From UBA6522 sp965205045 (GTDB lineage Bacteria > Pseudomonadota > Gammaproteobacteria > Steroidobacterales > Rariloculaceae), in contig OZ242031.1 of NCBI GenBank assembly GCA_965205045.1, forward strand, positions 5,394,001-5,458,000: a DNA stretch of 64,000 bases, written 5' to 3'. Under the pieces are notes generated by a model. That model was given only the letters and a program-made list of their open reading frames with translations, made no database searches and was not told the DNA's origin. The position numbers were made by a program, and so were the translations under genes. Shown one piece after another: positions 38,306 through 47,568 of the stretch. Position 1 is the stretch's first letter, and every line of letters begins with the position of its first letter.

Positions 38306-39106
38306 ATGTACCAACGCCACTTCGCCCTCACCCGGCTGCCCTTCGAAACCCCCGCGCAGACCGACGAGCTGTTCGAATCGGCCTCCCGCCGCGAAGCCGA
38401 GGCGCGCCTGACGCACCTGATCGAACTGCGCGGCATCGGCCTTCTGACCGGGGAATCCGGCAGCGGCAAGACCACCGTGTGCCGCCGCCTCACCGACGCG
38501 CTGCACCCGGAACTGTACCGGGTCTGCTACGTGTCCTTGACCACCGGCAATGTGATGGACATGTACAAGTGCGTCAGCGCCGAACTGGGCCTGCCCTCCG
38601 AACACTACCGGGCCACCGCCTACCGCGCCATCCAGACCGAGATCACCCGTCTGGCGTGCGAGGCCCGGCGCCAGCCCGTGCTCATCATCGACGAGGCCCA
38701 CCACCTCAGAAACGAGGTGCTCGAGGACCTGCGGCTGCTGACCAACTTCGCCATGGACTCCGAATCCCGGCTGTGCCTGGTGCTGGTGGGCCTGACCCAA
38801 CTCAGACGGCGACTGAGCATGGCCGTGCACGAATCGCTCGCCCAGCGGCTCATCGTCCAGCACCACCTGCGCGGACTGGAACGCGACGAACTGCAACACT
38901 ACCTCGCCCACCGCCTGCGCCTGGCCGGCTGCGAGGTGCCCCTGTTCGAACCCCCCGCCGCCGAAGCGCTGTTCCAGGGCGCCCGCGGCCTGCCCCGGGT
39001 CGTCAACCGCATCGCACACTACGCGCTGTCCGCCGCCGCCCTGGACAACACCCGAACCGTCACCGCCGATCACATCCACAAGGCCCTTCAGGACCTGCAG
39101 CCATGA
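38306..39106 (+). CDS. Transposon AAA ATPase, ExeA/TniB type
   Basis: The 266-residue ATPase starts in the TAATG overlap with the transposase. It has Walker A TGESGSGKTTVCRRLTDAL, Walker B VLIIDEAHHL, sensor-like LVLVGLTQLRRRL and an arginine-rich lid (GLPRVVNRIAHYAL). It begins MYQRHFALTRLPFETPA, the ExeA-family start. It acts as the target-selection regulator of the DDE transposase by analogy with MuB and TniB. Confidence 0.93.
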   Translation: MYQRHFALTRLPFETPAQTDELFESASRREAEARLTHLIELRGIGLLTGESGSGKTTVCRRLTDALHPELYRVCYVSLTTGNVMDMYKCVSAELGLPSEHYRATAYRAIQTEITRLACEARRQPVLIIDEAHHLRNEVLEDLRLLTNFAMDSESRLCLVLVGLTQLRRRLSMAVHESLAQRLIVQHHLRGLERDELQHYLAHRLRLAGCEVPLFEPPAAEALFQGARGLPRVVNRIAHYALSAAALDNTRTVTADHIHKALQDLQP

Positions 39107-39315
39107 TCCAATCCCACCCCTGGGCCGAGGAACCCAGCGATGAAACCCTCGTCGTCGTGTCCGAATACCTCAGCCACATCGCCGAGGAGTTCCAGGCCCG
39201 GCACCGGCGCCGAATCCGCCGCTACTACCAGAGCTGCCGAACGGTCGAGTCCCCGCCCGGCGCCTGCCACGAACGGCAACTGCACCTGTTCGGCGAACCC
39301 TGCCCGCCGTTCTGA
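39103..39315 (+). CDS. 70-residue third protein of the transposon
   Basis: It starts in an ATGA overlap with the ATPase gene and encodes MIQSHPWAEEPSDETLVVVS, an Arg-rich middle (FQARHRRRIRRYYQSC) and a Cys-containing tail. No family is recognised. The tight coupling suggests it belongs to the transposition unit. 39316-39420 holds no gene. Confidence 0.6.
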   Translation: MIQSHPWAEEPSDETLVVVSEYLSHIAEEFQARHRRRIRRYYQSCRTVESPPGACHERQLHLFGEPCPPF

Positions 39316-39507
39316 ATCGAACCCGGCGCCGGGTCCGCGACCTCGACCGCCCACGATCGGTCCCGCTACCCAAGCGCGTCGGCTTGCGCCGACGCTGCCG
39401 CTACCTGCCCGAATAATCCGACAAAATCAAAACAATGTGAGAAACCCGGCCTCAGCCCTGCCGAAATAATCCGGGAAATACCTGCCGGAATAATGTGAGA
39501 GACAACA

Positions 39508-39554
39508 CTCCCGAGCATGTCGAGCGTGCGGGCGCGGGTCCTGAAGGTCGCCAT
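39508..39554 (-). pseudogene. Detached 5' end of the double-GHKL kinase gene
   Basis: ATG 39554 with GGGGAGG upstream encodes MATFRTRARTLDMLG, then the transposon begins. The ATG shares its A with the TGA of the dcm fragment. The sequence continues exactly at 32396. Confidence 0.88.
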
Positions 39555-39598
39555 CAGGACAACCTCCCCACATCCTCCAGGTGCTCGATGAATCGCTG
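39554..39598 (-). pseudogene. dcm: Detached 3' end of the dcm gene
   Basis: This segment encodes QRFIEHLEDVGRLS and a stop. It continues the cytosine methyltransferase frame that breaks at 53539 (ATLIG | QRFIEH) once the prophage remnant and one CAG copy are removed. Confidence 0.8.
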
Positions 39599-39641
39599 AC
39601 TAGAGGAACGCGAAAAGTTTGTCGATTTTGATGCGAAAAGT
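39599..39641 (+). repeat. Left terminal inverted repeat of the prophage remnant
   Basis: It reads ACTAGAGGAACGCGAAAAGT and continues to a second GCGAAAAGT. It is inverted relative to 53493-53535, with five mismatches in 43. Confidence 0.85.
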
Positions 39642-39967
39642 GTCTGCGCAGCGATGTTGGCCTCGCCAAACGGCGAGTTGACGCCGTCCTTCAGCAGGTC
39701 GATGCCCCCGCTCCTTCACGCAAATTGATATACTCTGTCCATGCTCGGCTTCACGAACCCCCCGCTGACTCTCGGCCTGCTGCGCTATCACACGTTGAAA
39801 TACGTTACGGCGCCCTCGAATCTCGTGGCAGCGTATCGGGCTGGCTACCGAATACGCCGCTGGCCGCATGAGTTCGCCGGTTAACGCCAGAGCCAGACGG
39901 GAATACTAGGGCGCTAATATACGTACGATTTGGCTGCACTGTTCGTGCACGGTCTGGTTATAGTGGT
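39642..39967. other. Right-end non-coding segment of the prophage remnant
   Basis: No gene can be supported. A 47-codon frame on the plus strand (39741-39884, MLGFTNPPLTLGLLRYHTLK) follows a promoter-like TTGATATACT, but it has no ribosome site and no recognised relatives. Confidence 0.4.
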
Positions 39968-40540
39968 TTACTTGCTCCCCACGACGCCCGGGAACCATCC
40001 GAGCACTTCCCGCAGCACGTCGGCCGGGGACGGCCATTCGGCGGCGCCGCGCTCGTCGTCGGCCGCGGCCTTGGCTATGCGGTAGCCGTGCCGGATGCGG
40101 TCGCGCTCGGCGTCCTGGGCGTCGGTGTGGCCGCCGCGCATCCGCAGCAGGGTCTCGTCCCGGACCGACGCCTCGCCGTATGCCGCCGTGATGGCGCGCC
40201 TCGCGGCGCCGCGCAGCGCCGCCCGCCAACTGTCCGCGTGCCGGCGGTCCCAGACCGCTCCGGCCGCGGCCTCGATGCGTTCCAGGGAGGGCTTCGGCGA
40301 GGCCGAGGGGTCCGCCTCCCCGTCCCGCGCGTGTCCCGGCGGCGGGTTCCACGGCTGGGCGGCCCACGCGGCGTCCGACGTCGCCGGCAGCGCCCAGGCC
40401 CGGGCGGGCGCGGCGAACGGCAATCGCAAGCCATCCGGCTCCGCCAGGGCGGCCAGGCCCATCTCGATCGTGAGCCCGGCCGGGGGCGGGCTCGCTGCCC
40501 GGTCGCCGGCGAGGAACTGCTTGACGGCGGGCGCGCTCAC
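39968..40540 (-). CDS. Phage protein downstream of the host-specificity protein, unknown
   Basis: The 190-residue protein starts at GTG 40540, overlapping the stop of the I-J gene. It is Ala/Pro-rich, with ARAWALPATSDAAWAAQPWN and a charged C-terminus (RHGYRIAKAAADDERGAAEW, LREVLGWFPGVVGSK). No domain is recognised. Being last in the tail operon, it may be a tail-fibre assembly factor or a fibre-tip protein. Confidence 0.7.
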   Translation of the reverse strand: MSAPAVKQFLAGDRAASPPPAGLTIEMGLAALAEPDGLRLPFAAPARAWALPATSDAAWAAQPWNPPPGHARDGEADPSASPKPSLERIEAAAGAVWDRRHADSWRAALRGAARRAITAAYGEASVRDETLLRMRGGHTDAQDAERDRIRHGYRIAKAAADDERGAAEWPSPADVLREVLGWFPGVVGSK

Positions 40541-43500
40541 GGCGGCGTCCCCGCCGGCGGGCGGCCCCTCAGCGTGTAGGTCGCCGTGTCCAAGACGGCG
40601 GCCGTGCCCGCCCGGCGGATGTCGACGCGGATGACCGTCGTGAGCGTGGGCGAGCCGCTGGCGCTCGGGCCGGCGATGAACCACCACCGCGGGATACCCA
40701 GGGACAGCCACGAGCCCGTGCCCGACCAGAGGGAGCCCGCCGACCCGCCGGCCAGCGTGGCCCGGATCTCGTAATCCGACCCGAACGCGCCCGCGCTGAG
40801 CCAGCGCGTGTTGTGGAGCGCGTGGGAGGACGGCGAGGTGAGCACCACTCCATCCGACTCGAACCGGATGCCCGCGATGCTGGGGTACGTGCTGTCGAAC
40901 GTCGCGTCGGCGATCGTCACCCGCGCGTCGGCGGCGGGCGCCGTCCCGTACGTGGCGGTCGCCGACCACGGCCCCCGCGTTCCCCCGTCGCGGGCCGCGG
41001 TCGTGAGCCTCGCCCGGATGTGCGACCGCCCGGACGGCGGCGTCCAGTCCGTCCGGTGTGTGAAGCTCCTGAACGTGTCGTACGCCCGCTCCGGCGACGT
41101 GAACGACGCGTTGTCGTCGTATTCGAACGTCGCGAAATACCCGGCCGCGGTGTTGTCCGCCCCGATGCCGGTCGACGTCGCGTAGACGCCGGTCGGCGCG
41201 GGCGGCTTGTCGGGCGTGACGGGCGCGCCGGTGGCCGCCTCGAAAGCGGCCGCGTCCACCGCCCAGGCCGTGGTGCCGGCGGGGCTGAACGCCCCGTTGA
41301 CGTAGCGCGCCGTGCGCCTGGCCCGCCACACGCCCAGCGTGGAGGTCGGGCCGGGGTTGGCCGCCGACCAGCCCGCGGGCGGGTTGGCGCTGCCGGCGGC
41401 GGCGGACGGGATCGAGGGGCGGCTGGAGGCGCGCATGTAGACCGTCTCGGCGCGGTCCTCCGTCGTCGCGGCGGGGGTGCCGCCGGTGCCGGTGCCGGTG
41501 CCGTCCGGGTCCCACACGGCGGATATCCGGCCGATTTTGTGGGTGCGCTGGCGGGCGCCGGCCCCGAATTTCTGCAGATACAGCGTCTCGCCGTCCGCGC
41601 TCAGGGAGCCGCCGATTTCGGTGAAGCCCCACTCCTCGGTCACGCTGGGCACGCCGATGAGGTTGCCGGCCGGCGACGGCGCCGTGCCGACGCGCAGGTC
41701 CGACACGGCGATCCGCCACGCGCTCCATGTCGTGGAGGCGCCGTCCACGTGTCCGGACGCGCCGTCGAGCCAGTCGGCGGTCCGGACGTCCCGGCTGAGG
41801 CTGAAACCGTACTTGCTCCCGGTGGACATCGTCCTGGTGCCGTCGTACACCACGCGCACGTTGCGCACGTCGGCGCTGACGCGGTCCGCCGACAGCGTGC
41901 CGGTGGTGATCGCGTCCGCGCTGATCTGGCTCACGGTGAGGGCGCCGCTCGCGTCGACGGCGAAATTATCGTTGACCACGAGCTGGTCGGCGCGGATCTT
42001 CACCGCGCTGGCGTCGCCGGCGGGGTCCGATATCGCCACCAGCTCCAGGTTGCCCTCGGCGTCGCCGGCCTGGACGCGCAGGGCGACGATGGCGGCCAGC
42101 CTGGTGTTCAGTTCGGCGTCCATCGCAGCGGTGGCCGCCACCTCGATGCCCGCCCGGGCCGTCCGCGCCTCGTCCGCGCTGCCGGACGCATCGTCCGCGC
42201 TGTCGGACGCCCCGCCCGCGCTGGCGGCCGCGTCCACCGCCCACCGGGCCGCCGCGGCGGCGGATCCGTCGGCGTTGGTTTCGGAGGCCGAGGCGTTGGT
42301 TTCGGAGGTTTTCGCGTTGGCCTCGGAGGTCGAGGCGTTGGTCTCGGACGTGAGGGCGGCCGCGGCGGATTCTCCCGCCGCGCCGGCCTTGGCCGAAGCG
42401 GTGCGGGCGCTGGACGCGGCCGCGTCGGCGCGGTTGCCGGCGGCGGCGGCCGAGGCGGCGGAGGCATCGGCGCTTGCCGCCGAGGCGGAGGCCGAATCCT
42501 CCGCCGCCTCCGCCTCGTCCTCCGCCGTGGAGGCCGACCCGGCGGCGGCGGTGGCGCTGCCGGCGGCGGCGGTGGCCGACGCCCCCGCCGCGAGCGCGTC
42601 CTCTTCGGCCTCGCCGGCGGCCGAGCGGGCGCGCATGACGGCATCGGCGAGGTTCGCGAACGCCGGATTGGCCCTGATCGCGGCGTTGACCGCGGTGGCC
42701 ACGGCCGCGGCGTCGACGGCGGCCGTGAGCGGCGTGACGGCGATTTCCGCGCTGGCGGCGGTCACCCGGCCGGTGCGGTCGGCGTGGCGGATCGAGACGC
42801 GGTGCTCGACCTCGCCGAGCCCCAGCCGGTTGAAACCCGTGGCCGAGGTGCGTCCGCGCACGGCCGCCGCGGCGGCGTCTCCGGAGCGGTCGAGGATCTC
42901 GGTGTAGGCGTAATCGCGTTCCGTGGGCGCCGACCAGGACACGCGGTAGCCGCCCACCACGGCCACCGCGGCGGCGCCGGCCGGGACCGCGAGCGGGGCG
43001 AAGCCGGTGACGTCCAGCGGGGCGGATTCGCGCCAGGCGCCGCGCGCGGCGCCGGTCCCGAAGATGTAGCGGGCGCGGGCCCGGTACGCGCCGGGGCGCA
43101 CGTCGCGGACCTCCAGCGCCGCCCCTTCCCCGAAGCCCGCCGGGCGGTACCGGTCCGCCGCGCCCGGCCCCCGCAGCTCGAAATCCACCCCCGTCACGCG
43201 GGGATCGCGCCCGCCGGCGGGGTCGCTAGCCCCGAACAGCAGCGCCGAGCGGGTGACCGCGCCGTCGTCCCAGGTGCTCTCGCGCAGCGTCACGGCGGCC
43301 GGGGCGGCGGGATCGCCCGCCGCGCCCGGCGGCGCGAACGTGTCCAGGTTGAGCCCCCGCTCCACCGCCGCGTAGCGGCCGGGCTCGTACGCGCGGGCGC
43401 GGATATCGAACTCGAGCGGCCCCCGCTCGCCCACCCCCAGCACCCGCCACTGGTCGCTGTCCAGCCCGGCCGAGGTGAACACGCACATCGCGGCGACCAG

Positions 43501-45765
43501 CACGCCGGGCAGCGCGTCGGCGCCTTCGGGCAGCACCACCCGCGCGCAGTGCCGGCGCAGGTTGAATTGGTCCACCGGGTACGTGGCGACGCGCCCATTG
43601 AAATGCACCACGTGCACGGTCCACCCGGCGACATCGCCGTCGGGCGCGCCCGGCGGCAGCGCGTCCACGTAGATGAGCCGCCTCGGATCCCCGCCCGACC
43701 CGGTGACGCGGCAGGCCGCGCGCTCGCCCGCCCGGTCCGGATCGGACACGCGCACGACGTCGCCGGGGCGCACGTGGGCGTGATCGAGCCCCGCGCCGTA
43801 GCGCACCGTGTCCGATTCGCGCTCCTGTTCGATCAGCAGGTGCCGGCCGTGGCGGTTCGCCTGGCCGCGCGAGGCGCAGTACATGGCGGCCACGTCGCGG
43901 CGGCGCCAGCCGTAGCGGGCGACCAGGGCATCGCCCACGACCAGCTCCACGCCCTGCTTGTAGCCATCGGCCGGGTCCGAAAAGCTCACCGCCACGGCGG
44001 AATGGCGCGCCCGCGCCGGGGGGCCGCCGGCGTGGCGGAACCGTCCGTCCGCGACGTTGGCCGGGCCCGCCAGCATCACCGGGTCGGAGGGGCCGTCCCC
44101 GACCGGCACGACGCGCCCGCCGCCGTAGTACATGGCGCCGCGCCAGTTGGAAAGCATGCCGGCGATGAGCCGGGTGGCGTCGGCGCGCCGGGCGATGACG
44201 CCGGTGAACCGGAACCGCGGCTCGCGCCCGCCCATCCCGTCGTCGACGGGCTCGTCGCAGAAGCGCGCGATGTCGTAGAACAGCCATTTGGACGCGTCCA
44301 GGTTCGCCGCGGGCAGGTCCTGGCCGAGGCCGAAGCGCCGCGACTGGAGGATGTCGTACACGCACCAGGCGCCGTTGTCCGTCCAGGCGGTCTTGAAAGT
44401 CCCGTCCCACAGCCCGGCGTAGGCGCGGGTGTCCGGATCGTAGTTCGACGGCACGTCCACGAGGCGGCCGTAGACCTCGTATTCCCGCTTGTGGGCCTGG
44501 CCGCGGTACTTGTCGGCCTCGGCGACGACGGCCACCAGGGCGGTGTGCGGATAGCTCTGGCGCACCTCGTCGATGGCCTCGAACCCGGTCCACTGAAGAT
44601 CGTCGTGGACGCGATCGGAGGCCGAGTCCGGGTTGGTGCGGGTGACGCGCACGTTGTACGGCGCGTCGCCCTCCAGCGGCACGCGGAACGACAGCTCGGC
44701 CGGGCCGTTGGTCTTGTCGTGGATGGTCTGCTCCACGGCCGTGGCGTAGGCGCCGCCGGAGGCCTGGACCTCGATCCGGAAGCTCACCGTGGCGGGGCCG
44801 GTGTCGCCGTCCGCGGACAGCGTCGTCAGGCGCGGAAACCGCAGCGTGACGCGGGCGGAGTCCGCCGCGCGGGCGATGGTGCGGGTCCTGGGCGAGGTCG
44901 AGGTCACTTCCAGCGTGCCCGCCGGCAGCGGCGTGACGGTTTCGGGGATGCCTTCGGGCGGGTCCTGGTCGGGCAGCCCGACGCGCTGCTCGATGGAGAT
45001 GCCTTCCACGTTCATCGAGCCGTCGGCCGACTGCACCGGCGTGCCGTCGATGTAGACGGACTTGAGCCCGTCCACGAGCCCGCCGATCGGGCCCTCCCCA
45101 AGCAGGTCCACGGCGCGGATCGTGGCGCGGGTCTGAAGCGTCACGCGGCCTTCCACGGGCCGGCGCGGCTCGGATGCGCCGCCGCCGCGGCCGCGGTAGC
45201 GCACGCCCTCGTCCCCGTAGGAGTCCCCGTCCCAGTCCTCGCCGGCCGGCTCGGTGAGCTGCACGCGCTCGTTCTCCACGCTGGCGGAGACGAGCGTGGA
45301 GCCCACGCGCACCGGCCCGCCGTAGATGAGCGGCACCGGCCCGCCCTGGGCGGCGGAATTGCGGGCGCCGCGGAAGAAGTAGCTCTGGCGGTCCGCCGGG
45401 TCCTCGGCCTCGTCGTAGTCGGCCAGGTCCGGGACCTGGGTGTACGCCCAGGCGGCCACGCCCACGGCGGCCACCGAGGACACGATCGCGGCGACCAGGG
45501 CGGCCTCCGGCCCCGCGCCGGCCGCGCACGGCGCGATGTGCAGGGCGCGTGCGCGTCCGGACCGCATGCCGATCTCGCTGTCCGCCACCGCGCGCCCGTC
45601 GAGCGTCAGGCGCCAGTCCCCGGCCTCGAAGGCGGCCCGGAACCCCTCGAGCAGCGTCTCGCAGGCGAGCACGGCCTCGGCCGGGGAGCGGACGTGCAGC
45701 CGCAATGGGCCGTCACGGCCCGCCAGGCAGCGTTTCAGGCGGCCGTGCAGGTGCACCTCAAGCAT
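40537..45765 (-). CDS. Tail tip fusion protein: tail assembly protein I joined to host-specificity protein J
   Basis: The 1,742-residue protein starts at ATG 45765, overlapping the K-type gene by eight bases. Residues ~1-125 resemble lambda gpI (ubiquitin-like start, then the hydrophobic ALVAAIVSSVAAVGVAAWAY). From ~130 it is gpJ-like: YFFRGARNSAAQGGPVPLIY, DLLGEGPIGGLVDGLKSVYI and fibronectin-like domains in the middle. Residues ~1040-1190 are a low-complexity Ala/Ser/Thr coiled coil with SETNAS-type repeats, as in side-tail fibres. The C-terminal 500 residues are likely receptor-binding. In lambda I and J are separate genes. Confidence 0.85.
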   Translation of the reverse strand: MLEVHLHGRLKRCLAGRDGPLRLHVRSPAEAVLACETLLEGFRAAFEAGDWRLTLDGRAVADSEIGMRSGRARALHIAPCAAGAGPEAALVAAIVSSVAAVGVAAWAYTQVPDLADYDEAEDPADRQSYFFRGARNSAAQGGPVPLIYGGPVRVGSTLVSASVENERVQLTEPAGEDWDGDSYGDEGVRYRGRGGGASEPRRPVEGRVTLQTRATIRAVDLLGEGPIGGLVDGLKSVYIDGTPVQSADGSMNVEGISIEQRVGLPDQDPPEGIPETVTPLPAGTLEVTSTSPRTRTIARAADSARVTLRFPRLTTLSADGDTGPATVSFRIEVQASGGAYATAVEQTIHDKTNGPAELSFRVPLEGDAPYNVRVTRTNPDSASDRVHDDLQWTGFEAIDEVRQSYPHTALVAVVAEADKYRGQAHKREYEVYGRLVDVPSNYDPDTRAYAGLWDGTFKTAWTDNGAWCVYDILQSRRFGLGQDLPAANLDASKWLFYDIARFCDEPVDDGMGGREPRFRFTGVIARRADATRLIAGMLSNWRGAMYYGGGRVVPVGDGPSDPVMLAGPANVADGRFRHAGGPPARARHSAVAVSFSDPADGYKQGVELVVGDALVARYGWRRRDVAAMYCASRGQANRHGRHLLIEQERESDTVRYGAGLDHAHVRPGDVVRVSDPDRAGERAACRVTGSGGDPRRLIYVDALPPGAPDGDVAGWTVHVVHFNGRVATYPVDQFNLRRHCARVVLPEGADALPGVLVAAMCVFTSAGLDSDQWRVLGVGERGPLEFDIRARAYEPGRYAAVERGLNLDTFAPPGAAGDPAAPAAVTLRESTWDDGAVTRSALLFGASDPAGGRDPRVTGVDFELRGPGAADRYRPAGFGEGAALEVRDVRPGAYRARARYIFGTGAARGAWRESAPLDVTGFAPLAVPAGAAAVAVVGGYRVSWSAPTERDYAYTEILDRSGDAAAAAVRGRTSATGFNRLGLGEVEHRVSIRHADRTGRVTAASAEIAVTPLTAAVDAAAVATAVNAAIRANPAFANLADAVMRARSAAGEAEEDALAAGASATAAAGSATAAAGSASTAEDEAEAAEDSASASAASADASAASAAAAGNRADAAASSARTASAKAGAAGESAAAALTSETNASTSEANAKTSETNASASETNADGSAAAAARWAVDAAASAGGASDSADDASGSADEARTARAGIEVAATAAMDAELNTRLAAIVALRVQAGDAEGNLELVAISDPAGDASAVKIRADQLVVNDNFAVDASGALTVSQISADAITTGTLSADRVSADVRNVRVVYDGTRTMSTGSKYGFSLSRDVRTADWLDGASGHVDGASTTWSAWRIAVSDLRVGTAPSPAGNLIGVPSVTEEWGFTEIGGSLSADGETLYLQKFGAGARQRTHKIGRISAVWDPDGTGTGTGGTPAATTEDRAETVYMRASSRPSIPSAAAGSANPPAGWSAANPGPTSTLGVWRARRTARYVNGAFSPAGTTAWAVDAAAFEAATGAPVTPDKPPAPTGVYATSTGIGADNTAAGYFATFEYDDNASFTSPERAYDTFRSFTHRTDWTPPSGRSHIRARLTTAARDGGTRGPWSATATYGTAPAADARVTIADATFDSTYPSIAGIRFESDGVVLTSPSSHALHNTRWLSAGAFGSDYEIRATLAGGSAGSLWSGTGSWLSLGIPRWWFIAGPSASGSPTLTTVIRVDIRRAGTAAVLDTATYTLRGRPPAGTPP

Positions 45766-46522
45766 CGGGATGCCGCAGCGCGCGGGCGATGTGGGGGGTC
45801 CACCTCGAGACGGGCTCCCGGCGGCTGAGCCGCGAGGGGTCCCAGGGCCGCGGCCCGCCCGGGTGGTGGAGCATGACGCCGTCCTCCACGATCACGGCGC
45901 AGTGGCTCGCGACGGGGCTCGCCACCCGGAGCAGCAGCGCGTCGCCCGGGCGGGCCTCGCGATATGGGATCGGCTCGAATCCGGCGTCGGCGAAGTGCCG
46001 CCCGAAAAGATCCTCCGGCGGCGCATCGCCGCGTCCGGACCGCCACCAGCGCCAGCGGCGCGGGTAGTCGGGCAGCGCCAGGCCGCGCTCCAGCCGGTAC
46101 CAGTCCCGCGCCACGGAGTAGCAGTCGGTGACGCCGTGGCGGTAGGGCCGGCCGACGAGCGGCGGCGCCGCCACGCCGGGGCCCCACCAGACGGGCTCGC
46201 CGGGATCGCCCGAGGCGCCCACCGGCACGATGGCGCAGGGCGCGCCGTGGTCGATCTGGAGGCGCATGTCCGCGGCCGTGGGGCACGGCGGGTGCGGGTG
46301 GGGGTGGCTGTGCACGATGGCGTCCAGGCCCGCCCTGTGCGCCTCCAGGACCGCGGCGGGGTCCAGCCGGAACGCGTTGGCCGGGTCCGCGGCGCGGTTG
46401 GCCTGGGGCACGTATTCGCGGCCGATGACCAGCCCGCAGCTTTCCGCCGGGTGCGCCTCGGCCGCGTGGGCGCGGGCGGCGGTTGCCACGCGCTTGAGCC
46501 GGCTGACGTGCGGCGCCGTCAC
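45758..46522 (-). CDS. Minor tail protein K: JAMM plus NlpC/P60 peptidase
   Basis: The 254-residue protein starts at GTG 46522, overlapping the L stop. The N-terminal half is a JAMM domain with IVHSHPHPHPPCPTAAD. The C-terminal half is NlpC/P60 with catalytic cysteine in GVTDCYSVARDWY and histidine in VASHCAVIVEDGVMLHHPGG. This is the lambda gpK layout, needed for tail-tip assembly and possibly for peptidoglycan opening at infection. Confidence 0.9.
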   Translation of the reverse strand: MTAPHVSRLKRVATAARAHAAEAHPAESCGLVIGREYVPQANRAADPANAFRLDPAAVLEAHRAGLDAIVHSHPHPHPPCPTAADMRLQIDHGAPCAIVPVGASGDPGEPVWWGPGVAAPPLVGRPYRHGVTDCYSVARDWYRLERGLALPDYPRRWRWWRSGRGDAPPEDLFGRHFADAGFEPIPYREARPGDALLLRVASPVASHCAVIVEDGVMLHHPGGPRPWDPSRLSRREPVSRWTPHIARALRHPDA

Positions 46523-47220
46523 CGGCGGATCCGGGCGGCGCCCAGGAACCCGCCGAACGGCAGCGCCTGGCCGGGGAAGCGGGCCTTGCAGCCGGAGAGC
46601 CTGCGGCTGCAGACGTCGCCGGACGCGTCGGGCGCCGGGTTGTCCCCGGCGTCGAAGTAGCTGGAGCCGGCGTAGGGGCATTCCGCGTGGGCGTAGTCCC
46701 AGGCGCCGCCGCGCCATTCCCGGTAGCGCCAGTTGCACACGTCGCGCAGGATCTGCCGGCCCGGCAGCCGGCGGCCCTCGAAGTCGATGGGGGAAGCGAG
46801 CTGCCAGGCCACCGTCCCGCCGTCCGCCTCGGCGAGGCGCTCGACGAGGAACACCTCCTCGGGCCAGTGCCGGTCCGGATCGGCGTCCGGCTCCCCGTCC
46901 AGGTACCGGGCGAGCGTGCGCACGCGGGTGAGCCTGGCCCCCCGCCAGTCCTCGGCGCCGAGCGCGGCGGCGGCCACCACGGCGTCGAGCCGGCTCATGA
47001 CGAGCGTCGGGCGGGGCGCCGGGCCGTCCGCGCGGTACTCGAGCCCCGTCAGCTCGATGGGCGAGGCGCTGTAGGCGAGCCCGCCGTAGCGGGCGGCGGC
47101 GCCGTTCCAGGGGCCGGTGACGAACCGGTGCGTGGACCCGCCGGCGGGGCGGGCGTCGAGCGCGAACAGCTCCACCACCGCGCCCGGGTCGAGCTTCTGG
47201 GCGTCCTCGCGCACGCTCAC
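46519..47220 (-). CDS. Minor tail protein L
   Basis: The 233-residue protein starts at GTG 47220 overlapping the M stop. It has the lambda gpL pattern: an N-terminal VVELFALD, then LPGRQILRDVCNWRYRE and cysteine pairs CPYAGSSYFDAGDNP and DVCSRRLSGCKARF, which bind an iron-sulfur cluster in gpL. All four cysteines are present. Confidence 0.9.
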   Translation of the reverse strand: MSVREDAQKLDPGAVVELFALDARPAGGSTHRFVTGPWNGAAARYGGLAYSASPIELTGLEYRADGPAPRPTLVMSRLDAVVAAAALGAEDWRGARLTRVRTLARYLDGEPDADPDRHWPEEVFLVERLAEADGGTVAWQLASPIDFEGRRLPGRQILRDVCNWRYREWRGGAWDYAHAECPYAGSSYFDAGDNPAPDASGDVCSRRLSGCKARFPGQALPFGGFLGAARIRR

Positions 47221-47567
47221 GGGGAGAAGTCCTCGATGAAGGTGGCGCGCAGGCTGGCGTGGGTGGCGCTGACGGCGGTCGGCCCCTCCCACGTCTCGCA
47301 GCGCCACTGGATGGCGGCGGCCTCGCCGAGAGGGGCGAACAGGAACGGGGTGTGGCCGCCGCGCTCGGACAGGAACGCGCGGATCGTCTCGATGTCGGCG
47401 TTCGGCCGGGCGTTGAACCGCGCATCGTAGGTGCGCTTGAGCGGGTTGAGGCCCTCGGCGGCGGCCTGCTCGTAGCCGTCGCCGAAGGAGACCTTGCGGA
47501 TCCGCGGGCGGCTCGGCCCGAAGCCGGAGCCGCGCGAGGTGGGAATGCCGGGGAAGTTGTCGGCCAT
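47217..47567 (-). CDS. Minor tail protein M
   Basis: The 116-residue protein begins three bases after the tape-measure stop. The motif VSFGDGYEQAAAEGLNPLKR and the C-terminal aromatic strand match phage minor tail protein M. It belongs to the M-L-K-I-J tail-tip series. Confidence 0.9.
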   Translation of the reverse strand: MADNFPGIPTSRGSGFGPSRPRIRKVSFGDGYEQAAAEGLNPLKRTYDARFNARPNADIETIRAFLSERGGHTPFLFAPLGEAAAIQWRCETWEGPTAVSATHASLRATFIEDFSP

Positions 47568-47568
47568 G

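Larger units (their letters stand above)
33473..38306 (+). pseudogene. Mu-type DDE transposase gene split by the RIT element
   Basis: The gene is present as 33473-34157 and 37669-38306. Joining them gives exactly 441 codons with no stop. The N-terminus is a winged/helix-turn-helix region (ANTIRGWLTCYRAGGFEALY). The DDE core has MADVMHGP (D), VDNGSAFRSRQLALV (D, at the junction) and PAGRGKIERFFRTVRGWL (E). The C-terminal Mu-type barrel (VSLHGRVYEVDALLVGLTV) is intact. The RIT insertion falls two codons before the second catalytic aspartate. The stop overlaps the ATPase start (TAATG). Confidence 0.92.
32402..39507. mobile_element. 7.1-kb DDE/AAA transposon inserted in the kinase gene
   Basis: The outer ends are exact inverted repeats, TGTTGTCTCTCACATTATT (left from 32402; right inverted, ending 39507). 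Each end contains a second CTCACATT copy (32444-32451; 39434-39441 inverted), as expected for a multi-site transposase. Gene order on the plus strand is passenger zinc-binding protein, Mu-type transposase, ExeA/TniB-type ATPase and a 70-residue protein. Its own transposase is split by a RIT element, so it cannot move unaided. It lies within codon 16 of the double-GHKL kinase gene. Confidence 0.93.

Noticed and set aside
40813..45828. 1,671-codon plus-strand frame
   Set aside because: Shadow of the I-J tail gene in very GC-rich DNA; the composition is Arg/Gly/His-rich without domains.
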